Origin: Akkermansiaceae bacterium
GTDB lineage: Bacteria > Verrucomicrobiota > Verrucomicrobiia > Verrucomicrobiales > Akkermansiaceae
NCBI GenBank assembly: GCA_903909905.1
Contig: CAIVXP010000313.1
Coordinates: 1 to 8,396, forward strand
Length of the DNA stretch: 8,396 nt
Reading direction: 5' to 3'
The notes below the pieces were generated by a model, which was not told the origin of the DNA, made no database searches, and worked only from the letters and a program-made list of their open reading frames with translations. Positions 1 to 7,752 of this stretch are shown here, piece by piece (the stretch's first letter is position 1; every line of letters begins with the position of its first letter). The translations under genes were made by a program, and so were the position numbers.

Positions 1-236
1 CTGAAACCGAAGACCGCACCAGCGATGCTGACCAAGCAGCCGACAAAGAACGCATACCCACCAACGGCACGCCCGGCTATGTTGTCGCATCGCTCTATGC
101 CGGATGGAAGGTCAACGAACACCTCGACCTCAGCTGCGGCGCAGAAAACCTCACCGACGAAGACTATCGCATCCACGGCTCCGGCCAAAACGAACCGGGC
201 CTAACCGGTGTCTTCCGCGCAAAGGTGAGTTGGTAA
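1..236 (+). CDS. TonB-dependent receptor, C-terminal end (5' partial)
   Basis: The reading frame whose codons begin at base 3 is open from the window edge to the TAA at 234-236, giving about 77 residues. It contains the run RIPTNGTPGY, then an amphipathic strand (VVASLYAGWKV), then ENLTDEDYRIHGSG and NEPG, and ends in FRAKVSW. The pattern NGTPGY, then ENLTDEDYR.HGSG..EPG, then a last beta-strand with a terminal aromatic residue is typical of the C-terminal barrel strands of outer-membrane TonB-dependent receptors, which import siderophores, cobalamin, glycans or similar ligands using TonB energy. Here the last residue is Trp rather than the commoner Phe. The plug domain and TonB box lie outside the window, so the ligand cannot be inferred. 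It ends just before a strong terminator. Certain as to family, unknown as to substrate. Confidence 0.88.
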   Translation, partial: ETEDRTSDADQAADKERIPTNGTPGYVVASLYAGWKVNEHLDLSCGAENLTDEDYRIHGSGQNEPGLTGVFRAKVSW

Positions 237-251
237 ATTCACCCTCACAAA

Positions 252-287
252 AAAAGCGGCTGCAGGGCATCCCCCGTAGCCGCTTTT
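252..287. terminator. Bidirectional intrinsic terminator between the TonB receptor gene and sodA
   Basis: A perfect 10-bp inverted repeat (AAAAGCGGCT at 252-261, AGCCGCTTTT at 278-287) extends inward by a G-U and a C-G pair around a loop at about 264-275. The GC-rich stem core is flanked by an A-tract on the left and a T-tract on the right, so it reads as a Rho-independent terminator on both strands. It lies 15 bases after the receptor stop codon and 19 bases beyond the sodA stop, where two convergent genes would share one terminator. Confidence 0.85.
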
Positions 288-306
288 GTTTGAGTTTGAA
301 ACAGGA

Positions 307-930
307 TCAACCCGCAAAGTTTGCGGCGACCACATCCCAGTTCACCACATTCCAGAAGGCACCGATATAATCCGGCCTGCGGTTTTGATAGTGGAGGTAG
401 TAAGCGTGCTCCCAAACATCCAGACCGAGCAGCGGCTCACCGGAGCAACCGGCAACCGGTTCACCCATCAGCGGGCAGTCCTGATTCGGGGTCGAGCAAA
501 CGGCGAGCGAGCCATCGGATTTTTTCACGAGCCATGCCCAGCCGGATCCGAAGCGCGTGGCACCGGCCTTCGCGAAGGCTTCCTTGAACGCATCGAAGGA
601 TCCAAATGCCTTGTCGATCGCGGCAGCGAGATCACCCGAAGGTGCCTTGGCACCACCCGGCGCGATGACCTTCCAGAAAAAGCTGTGATTCCAATGACCG
701 CCGCCATTGTTCCGCACGACCATGCGGATGTCTTCCGGCACGGATGCGAGATCGCCGATGAGCTTGCAGATCCACTTGTCTTCAAGCTCCGGCTTGCCGG
801 CGATGGCGTTGTTCAAATTGGTGATGTAGGCCTGATGATGCTTGCTGTGGTGAATCTCCATCGTGCGGGCATCGATGTGAGGTTCGAGGGCGTCATAGGC
901 GTATCCGAGTTCGGGCAGTGTGTGTGGCAT
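307..930 (-). CDS. sodA: Superoxide dismutase, manganese type
   Basis: 207 residues, the normal length for the bacterial Fe/Mn superoxide dismutase family, which converts superoxide to oxygen and hydrogen peroxide. The N-terminus [19 protein letters not shown] matches the family closely. The four metal ligands by alignment to E. coli MnSOD are His27 (EIHHSKHH), His82 ([10 protein letters not shown]), Asp171 and His175 (DVWEHAYY); the gateway Tyr is Tyr35. Metal type: the outer-sphere Gln is in the C-terminal domain (Gln150 in NQDCPLM) and Gly78 sits where iron enzymes carry their Gln, so manganese is favoured, though cambialistic activity cannot be excluded. There is no signal peptide, so it is cytoplasmic. 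The ATG at 928-930 gives the canonical N-terminus; no Shine-Dalgarno is visible upstream. It is transcribed alone, divergent from rmuC and convergent with the receptor gene. Confidence 0.96.
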   Translation of the reverse strand: MPHTLPELGYAYDALEPHIDARTMEIHHSKHHQAYITNLNNAIAGKPELEDKWICKLIGDLASVPEDIRMVVRNNGGGHWNHSFFWKVIAPGGAKAPSGDLAAAIDKAFGSFDAFKEAFAKAGATRFGSGWAWLVKKSDGSLAVCSTPNQDCPLMGEPVAGCSGEPLLGLDVWEHAYYLHYQNRRPDYIGAFWNVVNWDVVAANFAG

Positions 931-1043
931 GATGAATGATCGGTTTTCGTTGCTTTGTGCGGGGAAACGGTTAGCTAGAAATGGTCCCCGGACGCCCCCT
1001 ACGAAACCGAGCTTGCCCGCGCCCGCAAGCGAAATCCGCCATC

Positions 1044-2525
1044 ATGCCACCCGAAATCGCCAACTACCTGCCACACGCCGTCCTCGCGATCGCGGGATGC
1101 CTGCTCGGCTGGCTCATCTCCCACCTCTTGGCATCACGCCAAATCACCGCCGCTAACGAGCGACTCAGCGCCGAACAACGCCGCGCCAGCGAACTGGATT
1201 CACGCCTCGCGCAATGCATCGCCGAGGCCAACTCGCACGAAAAACAAGCGCAGGATTTCCGCAACGAGCTTTCAAAAATCCAAGCCCAACTCGATGCGGA
1301 AATCAAAGCCGCCCACGAAAAGCAGGCCCTGCTCGAACGCTCGGAAGCAAAACTCTCCGATACGTTCAAGGCGCTCTCGGCCGATGCTCTCAAGACGAGC
1401 TCCGAACAATTTCTCCAACTCGCCAAGGCCTCGCTCTCATCGCAAAGCGAAGAAGCCCGCGGCGAACTCGAAAAACGCAAGGTCGCCATCGAGGGCTTGG
1501 TCAAGCCAGTCGCCGAATCCCTCGGGAAATTCGAATCACGCATCGGCGAAATCGAAAAAGCCCGCGAAGGAGCCTACTCGGAACTCAAGGAGCAAATCCG
1601 CCACCTCAACGAGGGCAACCAAAAACTCCAAAGCGAAACCTCCTCACTCGTCAAAGCACTGCGCCAACCCGCCGGCCGCGGGCAGTGGGGCGAAATCCAA
1701 CTCCGCCGCGTGGTCGAACTCGCCGGCATGCAGGAACACTGCGATTTCGAAACCCAACACACGACTACCACCGACGAAGGCAAAAAACTCCGACCCGACC
1801 TCATCGTCCACCTGCCCGGCGGCAAGACGATCGTGGTCGATTCGAAAACCCCGATGGAGGCCTACCTCGATGCGATTCAAGCGGCGGACGACACGATTCG
1901 CGATGAGGCCCTGCGCCGCCACTCGGCCCAAGTGCGCGTGCACATCCAGCAACTCGCGTCGAAAAATTACACCAATCAATTCGCTCACGCACCGGAGTTC
2001 ACCGTGCTTTTCCTCCCCAGCGAATCCTTCTTCTCCGCCGCTCTCCAACACGACCCCGGCCTCATCGAACACGGCGTGGAAAAAAGCGTGATCCTTGCCA
2101 CGCCCACCACGCTCATCGCCCTGCTTCGCGCTGTCGCCTACGGCTGGCGCCAGGAAGCACTCGCCGAAAACGCGCGCGAAATTTCCAAACTCGGACGCAC
2201 CCTCCACGAACGCCTGGGCAAGCTCGCCGAGCACTTCGTGAAACTCGGACGCTCGCTGGGCCATGCCGTGGAAAATTACAACTCCGCCGTGCGCTCGCTC
2301 GAATCACGCGTGCTGGTCACCGCCCGGAAATTTGAAGAACTCCAAGCAGTCGCACCCGATGCCACCATCGCTAGCCCCGAACTGATCGATCATCAACCGC
2401 ACGCGACCATCGCATCACCGAACGACGCGACAAAACCTCTCGAACCCAGCGATGATTTCTCCTTCGTCCAGGAACCATCACCCAACCCGAAAAACGCAGC
2501 CTCCGACCTCCGCTCGGCGCTCTAA
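1044..2525 (+). CDS. rmuC: DNA recombination protein RmuC homologue
   Basis: 493 residues from the chosen start. The order is a single N-terminal transmembrane segment (about 9-29), a long charged coiled coil (about 35-205), then the RmuC core: GQWGE (213-217), [13 protein letters not shown] followed by VVDSK (266-268), [12 protein letters not shown] and [17 protein letters not shown]. Asp252, Asp266 and Lys268 fit a PD-(D/E)XK nuclease-like site. RmuC in E. coli limits inversion and recombination at short inverted repeats; activity here is inferred. The ATG at 981 would add 21 basic, Pro-rich residues before the membrane anchor, unlike the family, so the ATG at 1044 is preferred; neither has a convincing Shine-Dalgarno. 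The last 60 or so residues are low complexity and repeat ATIASP twice (440-445, 454-459). rlmN follows after 14 bases, implying one transcript. Confidence 0.93.
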   Translation: MPPEIANYLPHAVLAIAGCLLGWLISHLLASRQITAANERLSAEQRRASELDSRLAQCIAEANSHEKQAQDFRNELSKIQAQLDAEIKAAHEKQALLERSEAKLSDTFKALSADALKTSSEQFLQLAKASLSSQSEEARGELEKRKVAIEGLVKPVAESLGKFESRIGEIEKAREGAYSELKEQIRHLNEGNQKLQSETSSLVKALRQPAGRGQWGEIQLRRVVELAGMQEHCDFETQHTTTTDEGKKLRPDLIVHLPGGKTIVVDSKTPMEAYLDAIQAADDTIRDEALRRHSAQVRVHIQQLASKNYTNQFAHAPEFTVLFLPSESFFSAALQHDPGLIEHGVEKSVILATPTTLIALLRAVAYGWRQEALAENAREISKLGRTLHERLGKLAEHFVKLGRSLGHAVENYNSAVRSLESRVLVTARKFEELQAVAPDATIASPELIDHQPHATIASPNDATKPLEPSDDFSFVQEPSPNPKNAASDLRSAL

Positions 2526-2539
2526 CAGCACGCTACCCG

Positions 2540-3607
2540 ATGCTCCCCTCGCTCACCGGCCTCTCGCACGATGAACTCACCTCATGGCTCAAAGAGCAAG
2601 GTGAGCCGGCATTTCGCGCAAACCAGATCCTCGATTGGATGTGGAAAAAGAAGGCTGATTCGATCGACGCAATGAGCAACCTGCCCGCAACTCTGCGCGC
2701 GAAACTTGCGAGTTCATTCCGGCTCGCATCACTCACTCACACGCACACCCAAGGCTCGGCCGACACCACACGCAAGTTTCTCTTCAAGCTCCACGACGGA
2801 CGCTATGTCGAAAGCGTCTTGATCCCCGCCAACCCCGCGCTCTACGGCGGCGCCTCCGATCGGCGCACGCTCTGTGTTTCATCGCAAGTCGGATGCGCTT
2901 ACGGCTGCAAGTTCTGCGCCTCGGGCCTCGCCGGATTCACCCGCAACCTCGATGCCTCGGAGATCGCCGGACAAGTCCTCGCTGCCGAACAACTTTCCAA
3001 CGAACGCGTCGACAACATCGTCTTCATGGGCATGGGCGAACCACTCGCCAACATCAACAACCTGCTTGCAGCGATCAACCTGATCACCAACGAAAAAACC
3101 CTCCACCTCGGCGCACGCCACCTGACGATTTCCACCTCCGGCCTCGTCCCGCAAATCCGCCAACTCGCCGAACACCCGCAGCAAATCCGCCTCGCGATTT
3201 CCCTCCACGGCGCCACCGACGAAATCCGCCAGCAAATCATGCCGGTGAACCGCAAATGGCCGCTCGCCGAACTCTTCGACGCGCTCGATTATTGGAACTC
3301 ACGCAAAAACCAAAAACTCACGCTCGAATACATCCTCATCGAGAACATCAACGACTCACTCGAGCAAGCCGCCATCCTCGCCCGCGTGGCACGCCGCCTC
3401 CACGCGAAGGTCAACCTGATCCCATACAACACGGTCGAAGGCCTCGAGTGGAAACGCCCCAACGACAAAAAATGCCGCGCATTTCGCGACATTCTCAAAA
3501 ACGCCGGCGTTCAAGCCACCCTGCGCCTCGAAAAAGGCCACGATATCGACGCGGCCTGCGGCCAACTGCGACTCAAGCAGGAAACTGCCGAAGGCATCAT
3601 CCGCTGA
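2540..3607 (+). CDS. rlmN: Dual-specificity RNA methyltransferase RlmN (23S rRNA A2503-C2)
   Basis: 355 residues, the usual length. RlmN is a radical-SAM enzyme that methylates C2 of adenosine 2503 in 23S rRNA and, in E. coli, A37 of some tRNAs. The N-terminal helical accessory domain is present (GEPAFRANQILDWMW, 21-35). The radical-SAM cluster motif CxxxCxxC is Cys119, Cys123, Cys126 in GCAYGCKFCASGLAG. GMGEPL (164-169) is the SAM-binding motif. The two mechanistic cysteines of E. coli RlmN (Cys118 and Cys355) have counterparts at Cys112, seven residues before the cluster as in E. coli, and Cys340 in DIDAACGQL. All catalytic residues are therefore intact. Resistance enzyme Cfr is a close relative, but the accessory domain, context and sequence favour RlmN. 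It probably shares an mRNA with rmuC; the start lacks a Shine-Dalgarno, so translation may be coupled. Confidence 0.97.
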   Translation: MLPSLTGLSHDELTSWLKEQGEPAFRANQILDWMWKKKADSIDAMSNLPATLRAKLASSFRLASLTHTHTQGSADTTRKFLFKLHDGRYVESVLIPANPALYGGASDRRTLCVSSQVGCAYGCKFCASGLAGFTRNLDASEIAGQVLAAEQLSNERVDNIVFMGMGEPLANINNLLAAINLITNEKTLHLGARHLTISTSGLVPQIRQLAEHPQQIRLAISLHGATDEIRQQIMPVNRKWPLAELFDALDYWNSRKNQKLTLEYILIENINDSLEQAAILARVARRLHAKVNLIPYNTVEGLEWKRPNDKKCRAFRDILKNAGVQATLRLEKGHDIDAACGQLRLKQETAEGIIR

Positions 3608-3620
3608 GGCCACACGCCTC
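3606..3620. terminator. Possible weak hairpin at the rlmN/galE convergence
   Basis: GAGGC (3606-3610) and GCCTC (3616-3620) form a 5-bp stem with loop CACAC, starting inside the rlmN stop codon and lying in the 23-base gap before the galE stop. There is no T-tract on either side, so it is at best a weak terminator or simply a convergent-end hairpin. Confidence 0.25.
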
Positions 3621-3630
3621 GCGGCGAAAC

Positions 3631-4656
<1,026 letters not shown>

Positions 4657-4664
4657 GGGGACGC

Positions 4665-4694
4665 AACAAACCACCAAATCCCAAGCCCTGTCAA
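4665..4694 (-). promoter_or_regulatory. Possible galE promoter with consensus -35
   Basis: On the minus strand a perfect TTGACA (4694-4689) is followed after 18 bases by TTTGTT (4670-4665), a poor -10 match. Transcription would begin near 4658, two bases before the galE ATG, giving a nearly leaderless mRNA. The -35 is exact, but the -10 is weak, so this is a tentative call. Confidence 0.2.
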
Positions 4695-4768
4695 TCCCCC
4701 CTTCCCCAAAGGATAACCCGAAGATTCACAAAATATTTCTCGAATGAACCACGGGATCGTGTAGTCTC

Positions 4769-5671
4769 ATGACCATGATCAAAAACAGCTGTTTTTGTGC
4801 AATCACCGCGGTTTTACTCACAGCCACCGCACTCACCTCCTGCTACTACGATCCCTATTTCACCTCGGTCAGCGCGACCTATGGTGGTAGTTACAGTTCA
4901 AGTTCACGCCATTACGGCGGAGGAAGCGGATACTCCAGCTCGGTCTACATCAGCACCGGCAATCCTGAGTGGGGCTATGACCCCTACACCTACAGCTATT
5001 ACAACTACCGCCGCCGCTGCTACTACGATCCATACCTGAACGGATTCTACCCCGTCGGCTACCGTCCGCCTGTCTTTGCCGGCTGTGTCCATCCCCATGG
5101 CTGGCGCCCAGGCGCAAGCTATTGCCCACCGCCACGCAGGGTCAGCAACATCACGATCGTAAACTACCGCAGCCGCGAATCCGCCTATCGTCGCGGCGGG
5201 TACATTCAGGAAGGCTATCGCGGTCAATATGCCACCCAACAAAGCCGCCCGGAAACGAGACCTTCGTTCTTCCAACGCCCGGAGCAAGAAGTGCGCCCGC
5301 AACAAAATTACACCCGACCCGCACCCGGATTCCAGCAGCAGCAACAATCACGTCCCTCGCGTGAATCATGGCGTGAGCAACAACAGGCAAGACCCTCGGC
5401 ATTCAACACACAGGTCATCAACACACCGCAACCACAAGCCCAGACGCGCCCGAGCTTCGGCTCAACACGCCCGGCATTTGATGGCGGCCAACAAGCAACC
5501 CAAGCTGCAAGACCCAACTTCGGAGGCGAACGCCCGAGCTCAGTTGGCAATCGCATGGGCCGCCAAGACCGAATGGCCGAAGGCGTCCGCGAAATCAGAC
5601 AGCCGCGTACTGAACGCGTGGAACGCAAACCGCGCGGTGAACAAGAGGCTGAACAAACACCTCAGCCTTAA
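4769..5671 (+). CDS. Tyr/Gly- and Gln/Pro/Arg-rich lipoprotein of unknown function
   Basis: I do not recognise the family. The 300-residue product begins with a Lys, a hydrophobic stretch and the lipobox LTSC, so signal peptidase II should cleave before Cys25 and leave a lipid-anchored envelope protein. Residues 25-90 are rich in Tyr, Ser and Gly and carry YDPY three times (27-30, 70-73, 86-89), twice as CYYDPY. Residues 90-130 contain GFYPVGYRPP, two more cysteines (106, 119) and a Pro/Gly/His-rich stretch, possibly a small folded unit. From about 145 on it is low complexity: Gln runs and an Arg-Pro-(Ser/Ala/Asn)-Phe repeat at 164, 208, 227, 234 and 248, ending in a charged tail. The mature protein is strongly basic. 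A second ATG two codons later (4775) is equally possible; GGGA at about 4753-4756 is the only Shine-Dalgarno-like element. No enzyme motif is visible; a structural or ligand-binding envelope role is a guess. Confidence 0.8.
   Translation: MTMIKNSCFCAITAVLLTATALTSCYYDPYFTSVSATYGGSYSSSSRHYGGGSGYSSSVYISTGNPEWGYDPYTYSYYNYRRRCYYDPYLNGFYPVGYRPPVFAGCVHPHGWRPGASYCPPPRRVSNITIVNYRSRESAYRRGGYIQEGYRGQYATQQSRPETRPSFFQRPEQEVRPQQNYTRPAPGFQQQQQSRPSRESWREQQQARPSAFNTQVINTPQPQAQTRPSFGSTRPAFDGGQQATQAARPNFGGERPSSVGNRMGRQDRMAEGVREIRQPRTERVERKPRGEQEAEQTPQP
5646..5668. terminator. Hairpin at the lipoprotein/rhomboid convergence
   Basis: A perfect 7-bp inverted repeat, AGGCTGA (5646-5652) and TCAGCCT (5662-5668), with a possible G-U pair outside and a 9-base loop, ends just before the lipoprotein TAA. 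It sits inside the last codons of that gene, 20 bases from the rhomboid stop. There is no T-tract, so it may terminate weakly or protect the 3' end of either convergent transcript. Confidence 0.35.
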
Positions 5672-5687
5672 GAACATTCACCAATAG

Positions 5688-6422
5688 TCATTCAGCTCCG
5701 GCTCGTTCGCGTCTCTCGCGATCGAGCCGAAGTTGTTTCAGGGTAAAACGCGGACCACGCAATTTGCGCGCCCACCAGATGCCCGCCAAGCCACCGCCAA
5801 AATGACAGGCGTGCCCCAGCTGGAACACCGACGCAAATCCTTGATCACCAAGCCAGCCGCCGACCCGTGAAAACCCCAGCATGCCCAGCGCCGGGTCTGC
5901 CAATGCCAGCAACAACTCGCCGATCAGAACACCGCGGCCGAGATTTCTTGCCGAAATCCCCAGCGGCAAAACCCTCGCATCGGGCGAGAGCGACGCGAGA
6001 CACAGCAGCAATGCCATCGCCCCGCCGGAAATTCCCACCAGCAAACCATGGCCCAGCAATAGGTGCACCACGCCGCCCGCCACAATGCCCGAAAATGTCA
6101 CGCCAAGCATAACCCGACTGCCCATCATCAATTCCAAGCGCGTACCGAGCAACCAGATCAAGACCGCGTTCACCAGCAAGTGACCCCACGAAGCATGCAG
6201 CCAGCCGTGCGAAAAAATTTGCCAATAGCTTGACTCGCTCATCCCCTCGCCGCTCAAGCCGAGCCATTGATACCAAGCCGCTTCGTTGCCGGATCCTACC
6301 TCGACCAATGTCCATAAGTGCGCGAGCAACATCAACACCACAAGCACCCAGGATGCGGGCAATCTCAAACGCCGCAGAAAGTCTTCGGCCAAGCTATTCA
6401 TCATTTCGCCCGAGGAGAACAT
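5688..6422 (-). CDS. Rhomboid-family intramembrane serine protease
   Basis: 244 residues from the ATG at 6420-6422, with about six hydrophobic segments (near 23-39, 78-98, 103-125, 127-145, 164-180, 197-220). Rhomboids cleave transmembrane helices within the inner membrane using a Ser-His dyad. Here Ser132 lies in GISGG and His207 in ACHFGGGLAG. The loop-1/TM2 motif with His72, His76, His81 and Asn85 (SHGWLHASWGHLLVN) matches the E. coli GlpG oxyanion and structural residues His141, His145, His150 and Asn154, so the enzyme should be active. Substrate unknown. The C-terminal tail is short and basic. Start choice: an in-frame TTG at 6458 overlaps the nuoC stop as TTGA and could be coupled, but the ATG at 6422 has GGAG 11 bases upstream; ATGs at 6404 and 6401 are also possible. 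It is the third gene of the nuoB-nuoC cluster, 32 bases after nuoC. Confidence 0.9.
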   Translation of the reverse strand: MFSSGEMMNSLAEDFLRRLRLPASWVLVVLMLLAHLWTLVEVGSGNEAAWYQWLGLSGEGMSESSYWQIFSHGWLHASWGHLLVNAVLIWLLGTRLELMMGSRVMLGVTFSGIVAGGVVHLLLGHGLLVGISGGAMALLLCLASLSPDARVLPLGISARNLGRGVLIGELLLALADPALGMLGFSRVGGWLGDQGFASVFQLGHACHFGGGLAGIWWARKLRGPRFTLKQLRLDRERRERAGAE

Positions 6423-6454
6423 GAAGCCATAGTCTCCGTGCGAAATGGAAATTT

Positions 6455-7024
6455 TCAATCCACCGATCTCGCGCGTGGCTCACGATCGACGGGATCCTCA
6501 CCGCCGGCGCATGTCACAAACGGCCCACCCTCAAGCGGGGCGACACCGGTGAAGGCGACATCCGGCATATCCGAAGGGCGACCCGCCAAGGGGAAGTCCT
6601 TGCGCAGCGGGAAAAACGGATAGCCCTCCCACATGAGGATGCGCTTGAGATTCGGATGACCCGAAAAACGGATGCCCATCATGTCCCAAATCTCGCGCTC
6701 ATGCCAATTGGCACCGGGCCAAATGCCCACCACCGAAGGAATTTCCTCATCCTCACCGACCGCGACTTTCACCCGCAGGTGCTTGGAATCATCGACCGTC
6801 GCCAATTCGTAAACCACTTCAAATCGCGGATCATCGCCGAAGTGGTCAACACTGGAAACATCGAGCAAAAAGTCATACCCGAGATCGCGGTGACATCTAC
6901 TCAAAAATGCCGCAATCGAATCCAGCGCCACAGTCACGCTGTGCTCGCCGCGAAATTCATTCACTCCGAGAACTTTTTCCGCGAACCAGCCGCGTAAACG
7001 ATCGATATCTTGTACTGCTGACAT
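6455..7024 (-). CDS. nuoC: NADH-quinone oxidoreductase subunit C
   Basis: 189 residues from the ATG at 7022-7024. NuoC is the 30-kDa subunit of the peripheral arm of respiratory complex I, on the cytoplasmic side of the inner membrane, packing against NuoD and NuoB. The family signature HEREIWDMMGIRFSGHPNL and the following RILMWEGYPFFPLRKDFPL lie at about 108-146. The length is that of a stand-alone NuoC, not the NuoCD fusion found in E. coli. The last 30 or so residues after the signature are Gly/Pro-rich and less conserved. A TTG at 7054 would add ten residues overlapping nuoB and is unlikely; the ATG leaves a 13-base gap after nuoB, consistent with one operon. No nuoD follows; a rhomboid gene does. 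Confidence 0.95.
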   Translation of the reverse strand: MSAVQDIDRLRGWFAEKVLGVNEFRGEHSVTVALDSIAAFLSRCHRDLGYDFLLDVSSVDHFGDDPRFEVVYELATVDDSKHLRVKVAVGEDEEIPSVVGIWPGANWHEREIWDMMGIRFSGHPNLKRILMWEGYPFFPLRKDFPLAGRPSDMPDVAFTGVAPLEGGPFVTCAGGEDPVDREPRARSVD

Positions 7025-7037
7025 GTCGTGTGAGAGA

Positions 7038-7574
7038 TCAGGAAATTTCTTCAATCAGGGCCTGCTTCTGAGCCATCGTCGACTCCTCGCCTTCGATTTT
7101 CTTTTGCAGTTTCATCAGGCCTTCGATCAAGGCCTCTGGCCGTGGCGGGCATCCCGAAACATAGACATCCACCGGGATCAAACGGTCGATCCCCTGCAGC
7201 ACCGCATAACTTCGGTACATGCCACCACTCGAAGCACAGGCGCCCATCGCAAGGCACCACTTCGGCTCGGGCATCTGATCCCAGATGCGTTTCACCGCGA
7301 GCGCCATCTTGTAGGTCACCGTGCCGGAAACAATCAGAACATCGCTCTGGCGTGGCGAAAAGCGCATGACCTCCATGCCGAAGCGCGAAATGTCAAAGCG
7401 GCTCGACGCGGTGGCCATCAACTCGATCGCGCAGCAGGCCAAGCCCATCGGCATCGGCCACAGCGAGTTTTTGCGCATCCAATTGATCGCGGCATCGACG
7501 CGGGTGACAATCACATTGCCCTCGATCTTGGAATCGTAGGCGGAGTGGACGGTGTTGTTGGAGGGGCTGACCAT
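7038..7574 (-). CDS. nuoB: NADH-quinone oxidoreductase subunit B (N2 cluster subunit)
   Basis: 178 residues. NuoB holds the terminal 4Fe-4S cluster N2 that passes electrons to quinone in complex I. The four ligands are all present: adjacent Cys47 and Cys48 ([11 protein letters not shown]), Cys113 ([11 protein letters not shown]) and Cys142 ([10 protein letters not shown]). The core [15 protein letters not shown] and [30 protein letters not shown] is typical. The N-terminal 20 residues before the core include [15 protein letters not shown], common in non-proteobacterial NuoB. The ATG at 7572-7574 starts just before these; no Shine-Dalgarno is visible. It is the first gene of a minus-strand cluster with nuoC. 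The expected upstream neighbour nuoA is absent: divergent thrS lies there instead. Confidence 0.96.
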   Translation of the reverse strand: MVSPSNNTVHSAYDSKIEGNVIVTRVDAAINWMRKNSLWPMPMGLACCAIELMATASSRFDISRFGMEVMRFSPRQSDVLIVSGTVTYKMALAVKRIWDQMPEPKWCLAMGACASSGGMYRSYAVLQGIDRLIPVDVYVSGCPPRPEALIEGLMKLQKKIEGEESTMAQKQALIEEIS

Positions 7575-7752
7575 GGCTCGCTGGGAACAAACCCAATCTG
7601 CCCGCCATACCCCCGACGCTCAAGCGGATAATCCCGAAAACCAAAATTCAAAGCCGGCTGCGCATCAAAGCACTCAAAATACCGAATCACGGCATGCATG
7701 CCGCCGCATTTCCCTTGATCATTCGCCGCCCGCAAGGTTTCCCTGTCGGCGC
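7575..7752. other. Divergent intergenic region between nuoB and thrS
   Basis: This 178-base gap must contain the 5' signals of both genes. It holds a 14-bp perfect palindrome at 7690-7703 and a 5/6 match to the -10 consensus on the + strand (GATAAT, 7627-7632) without a recognisable -35. Reading frames stay open on both strands: 60 codons upstream of and in frame with thrS from an ATG at 7573, and a 62-codon minus-strand frame from an ATG at 7697-7699 that overlaps the nuoB start. Neither resembles a known protein to me. No T-box or known riboswitch pattern is seen. Confidence 0.6.
7690..7703. repeat. 14-bp perfect palindrome CGGCATGCATGCCG
   Basis: The sequence is identical to its reverse complement over all 14 bases and breaks immediately outside. 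It is centred about 56 bases before the thrS ATG and 122 bases before the nuoB ATG. It could be an operator for a dimeric regulator or a chance palindrome; with no spacer it would not form a stable RNA hairpin of full length. Confidence 0.55.

Noticed and set aside
286..939. 217-residue open frame on the + strand antisense to sodA
   Set aside because: It mirrors the sodA codons almost exactly, and sodA is conserved with all metal ligands. The antisense product has no recognisable motif.
981..1043. Earlier ATG that would lengthen RmuC by 21 residues
   Set aside because: The added residues are basic and Pro-rich, precede the membrane anchor and do not resemble RmuC N-termini.
1644..2264. 206-residue antisense open frame within rmuC
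   Set aside because: It lies wholly inside the conserved RmuC core on the opposite strand and shows no family motif.
4657..4677. TTG start extending GalE by seven residues
   Set aside because: GalE proteins begin immediately before the first Rossmann strand; the ATG at 4656 fits this and the extension has no support.
5333..5347. Short CAG/CAA run in the lipoprotein gene as a possible phase-variable repeat
   Set aside because: Only about five interrupted glutamine codons are present. Too short for slippage-driven phase variation, and a three-base unit would not shift the frame.
7025..7054. TTG start extending NuoC by ten residues
   Set aside because: It would overlap the end of nuoB, uses a rare start codon and has no ribosome-binding site; the ATG at 7024 gives a normal NuoC.
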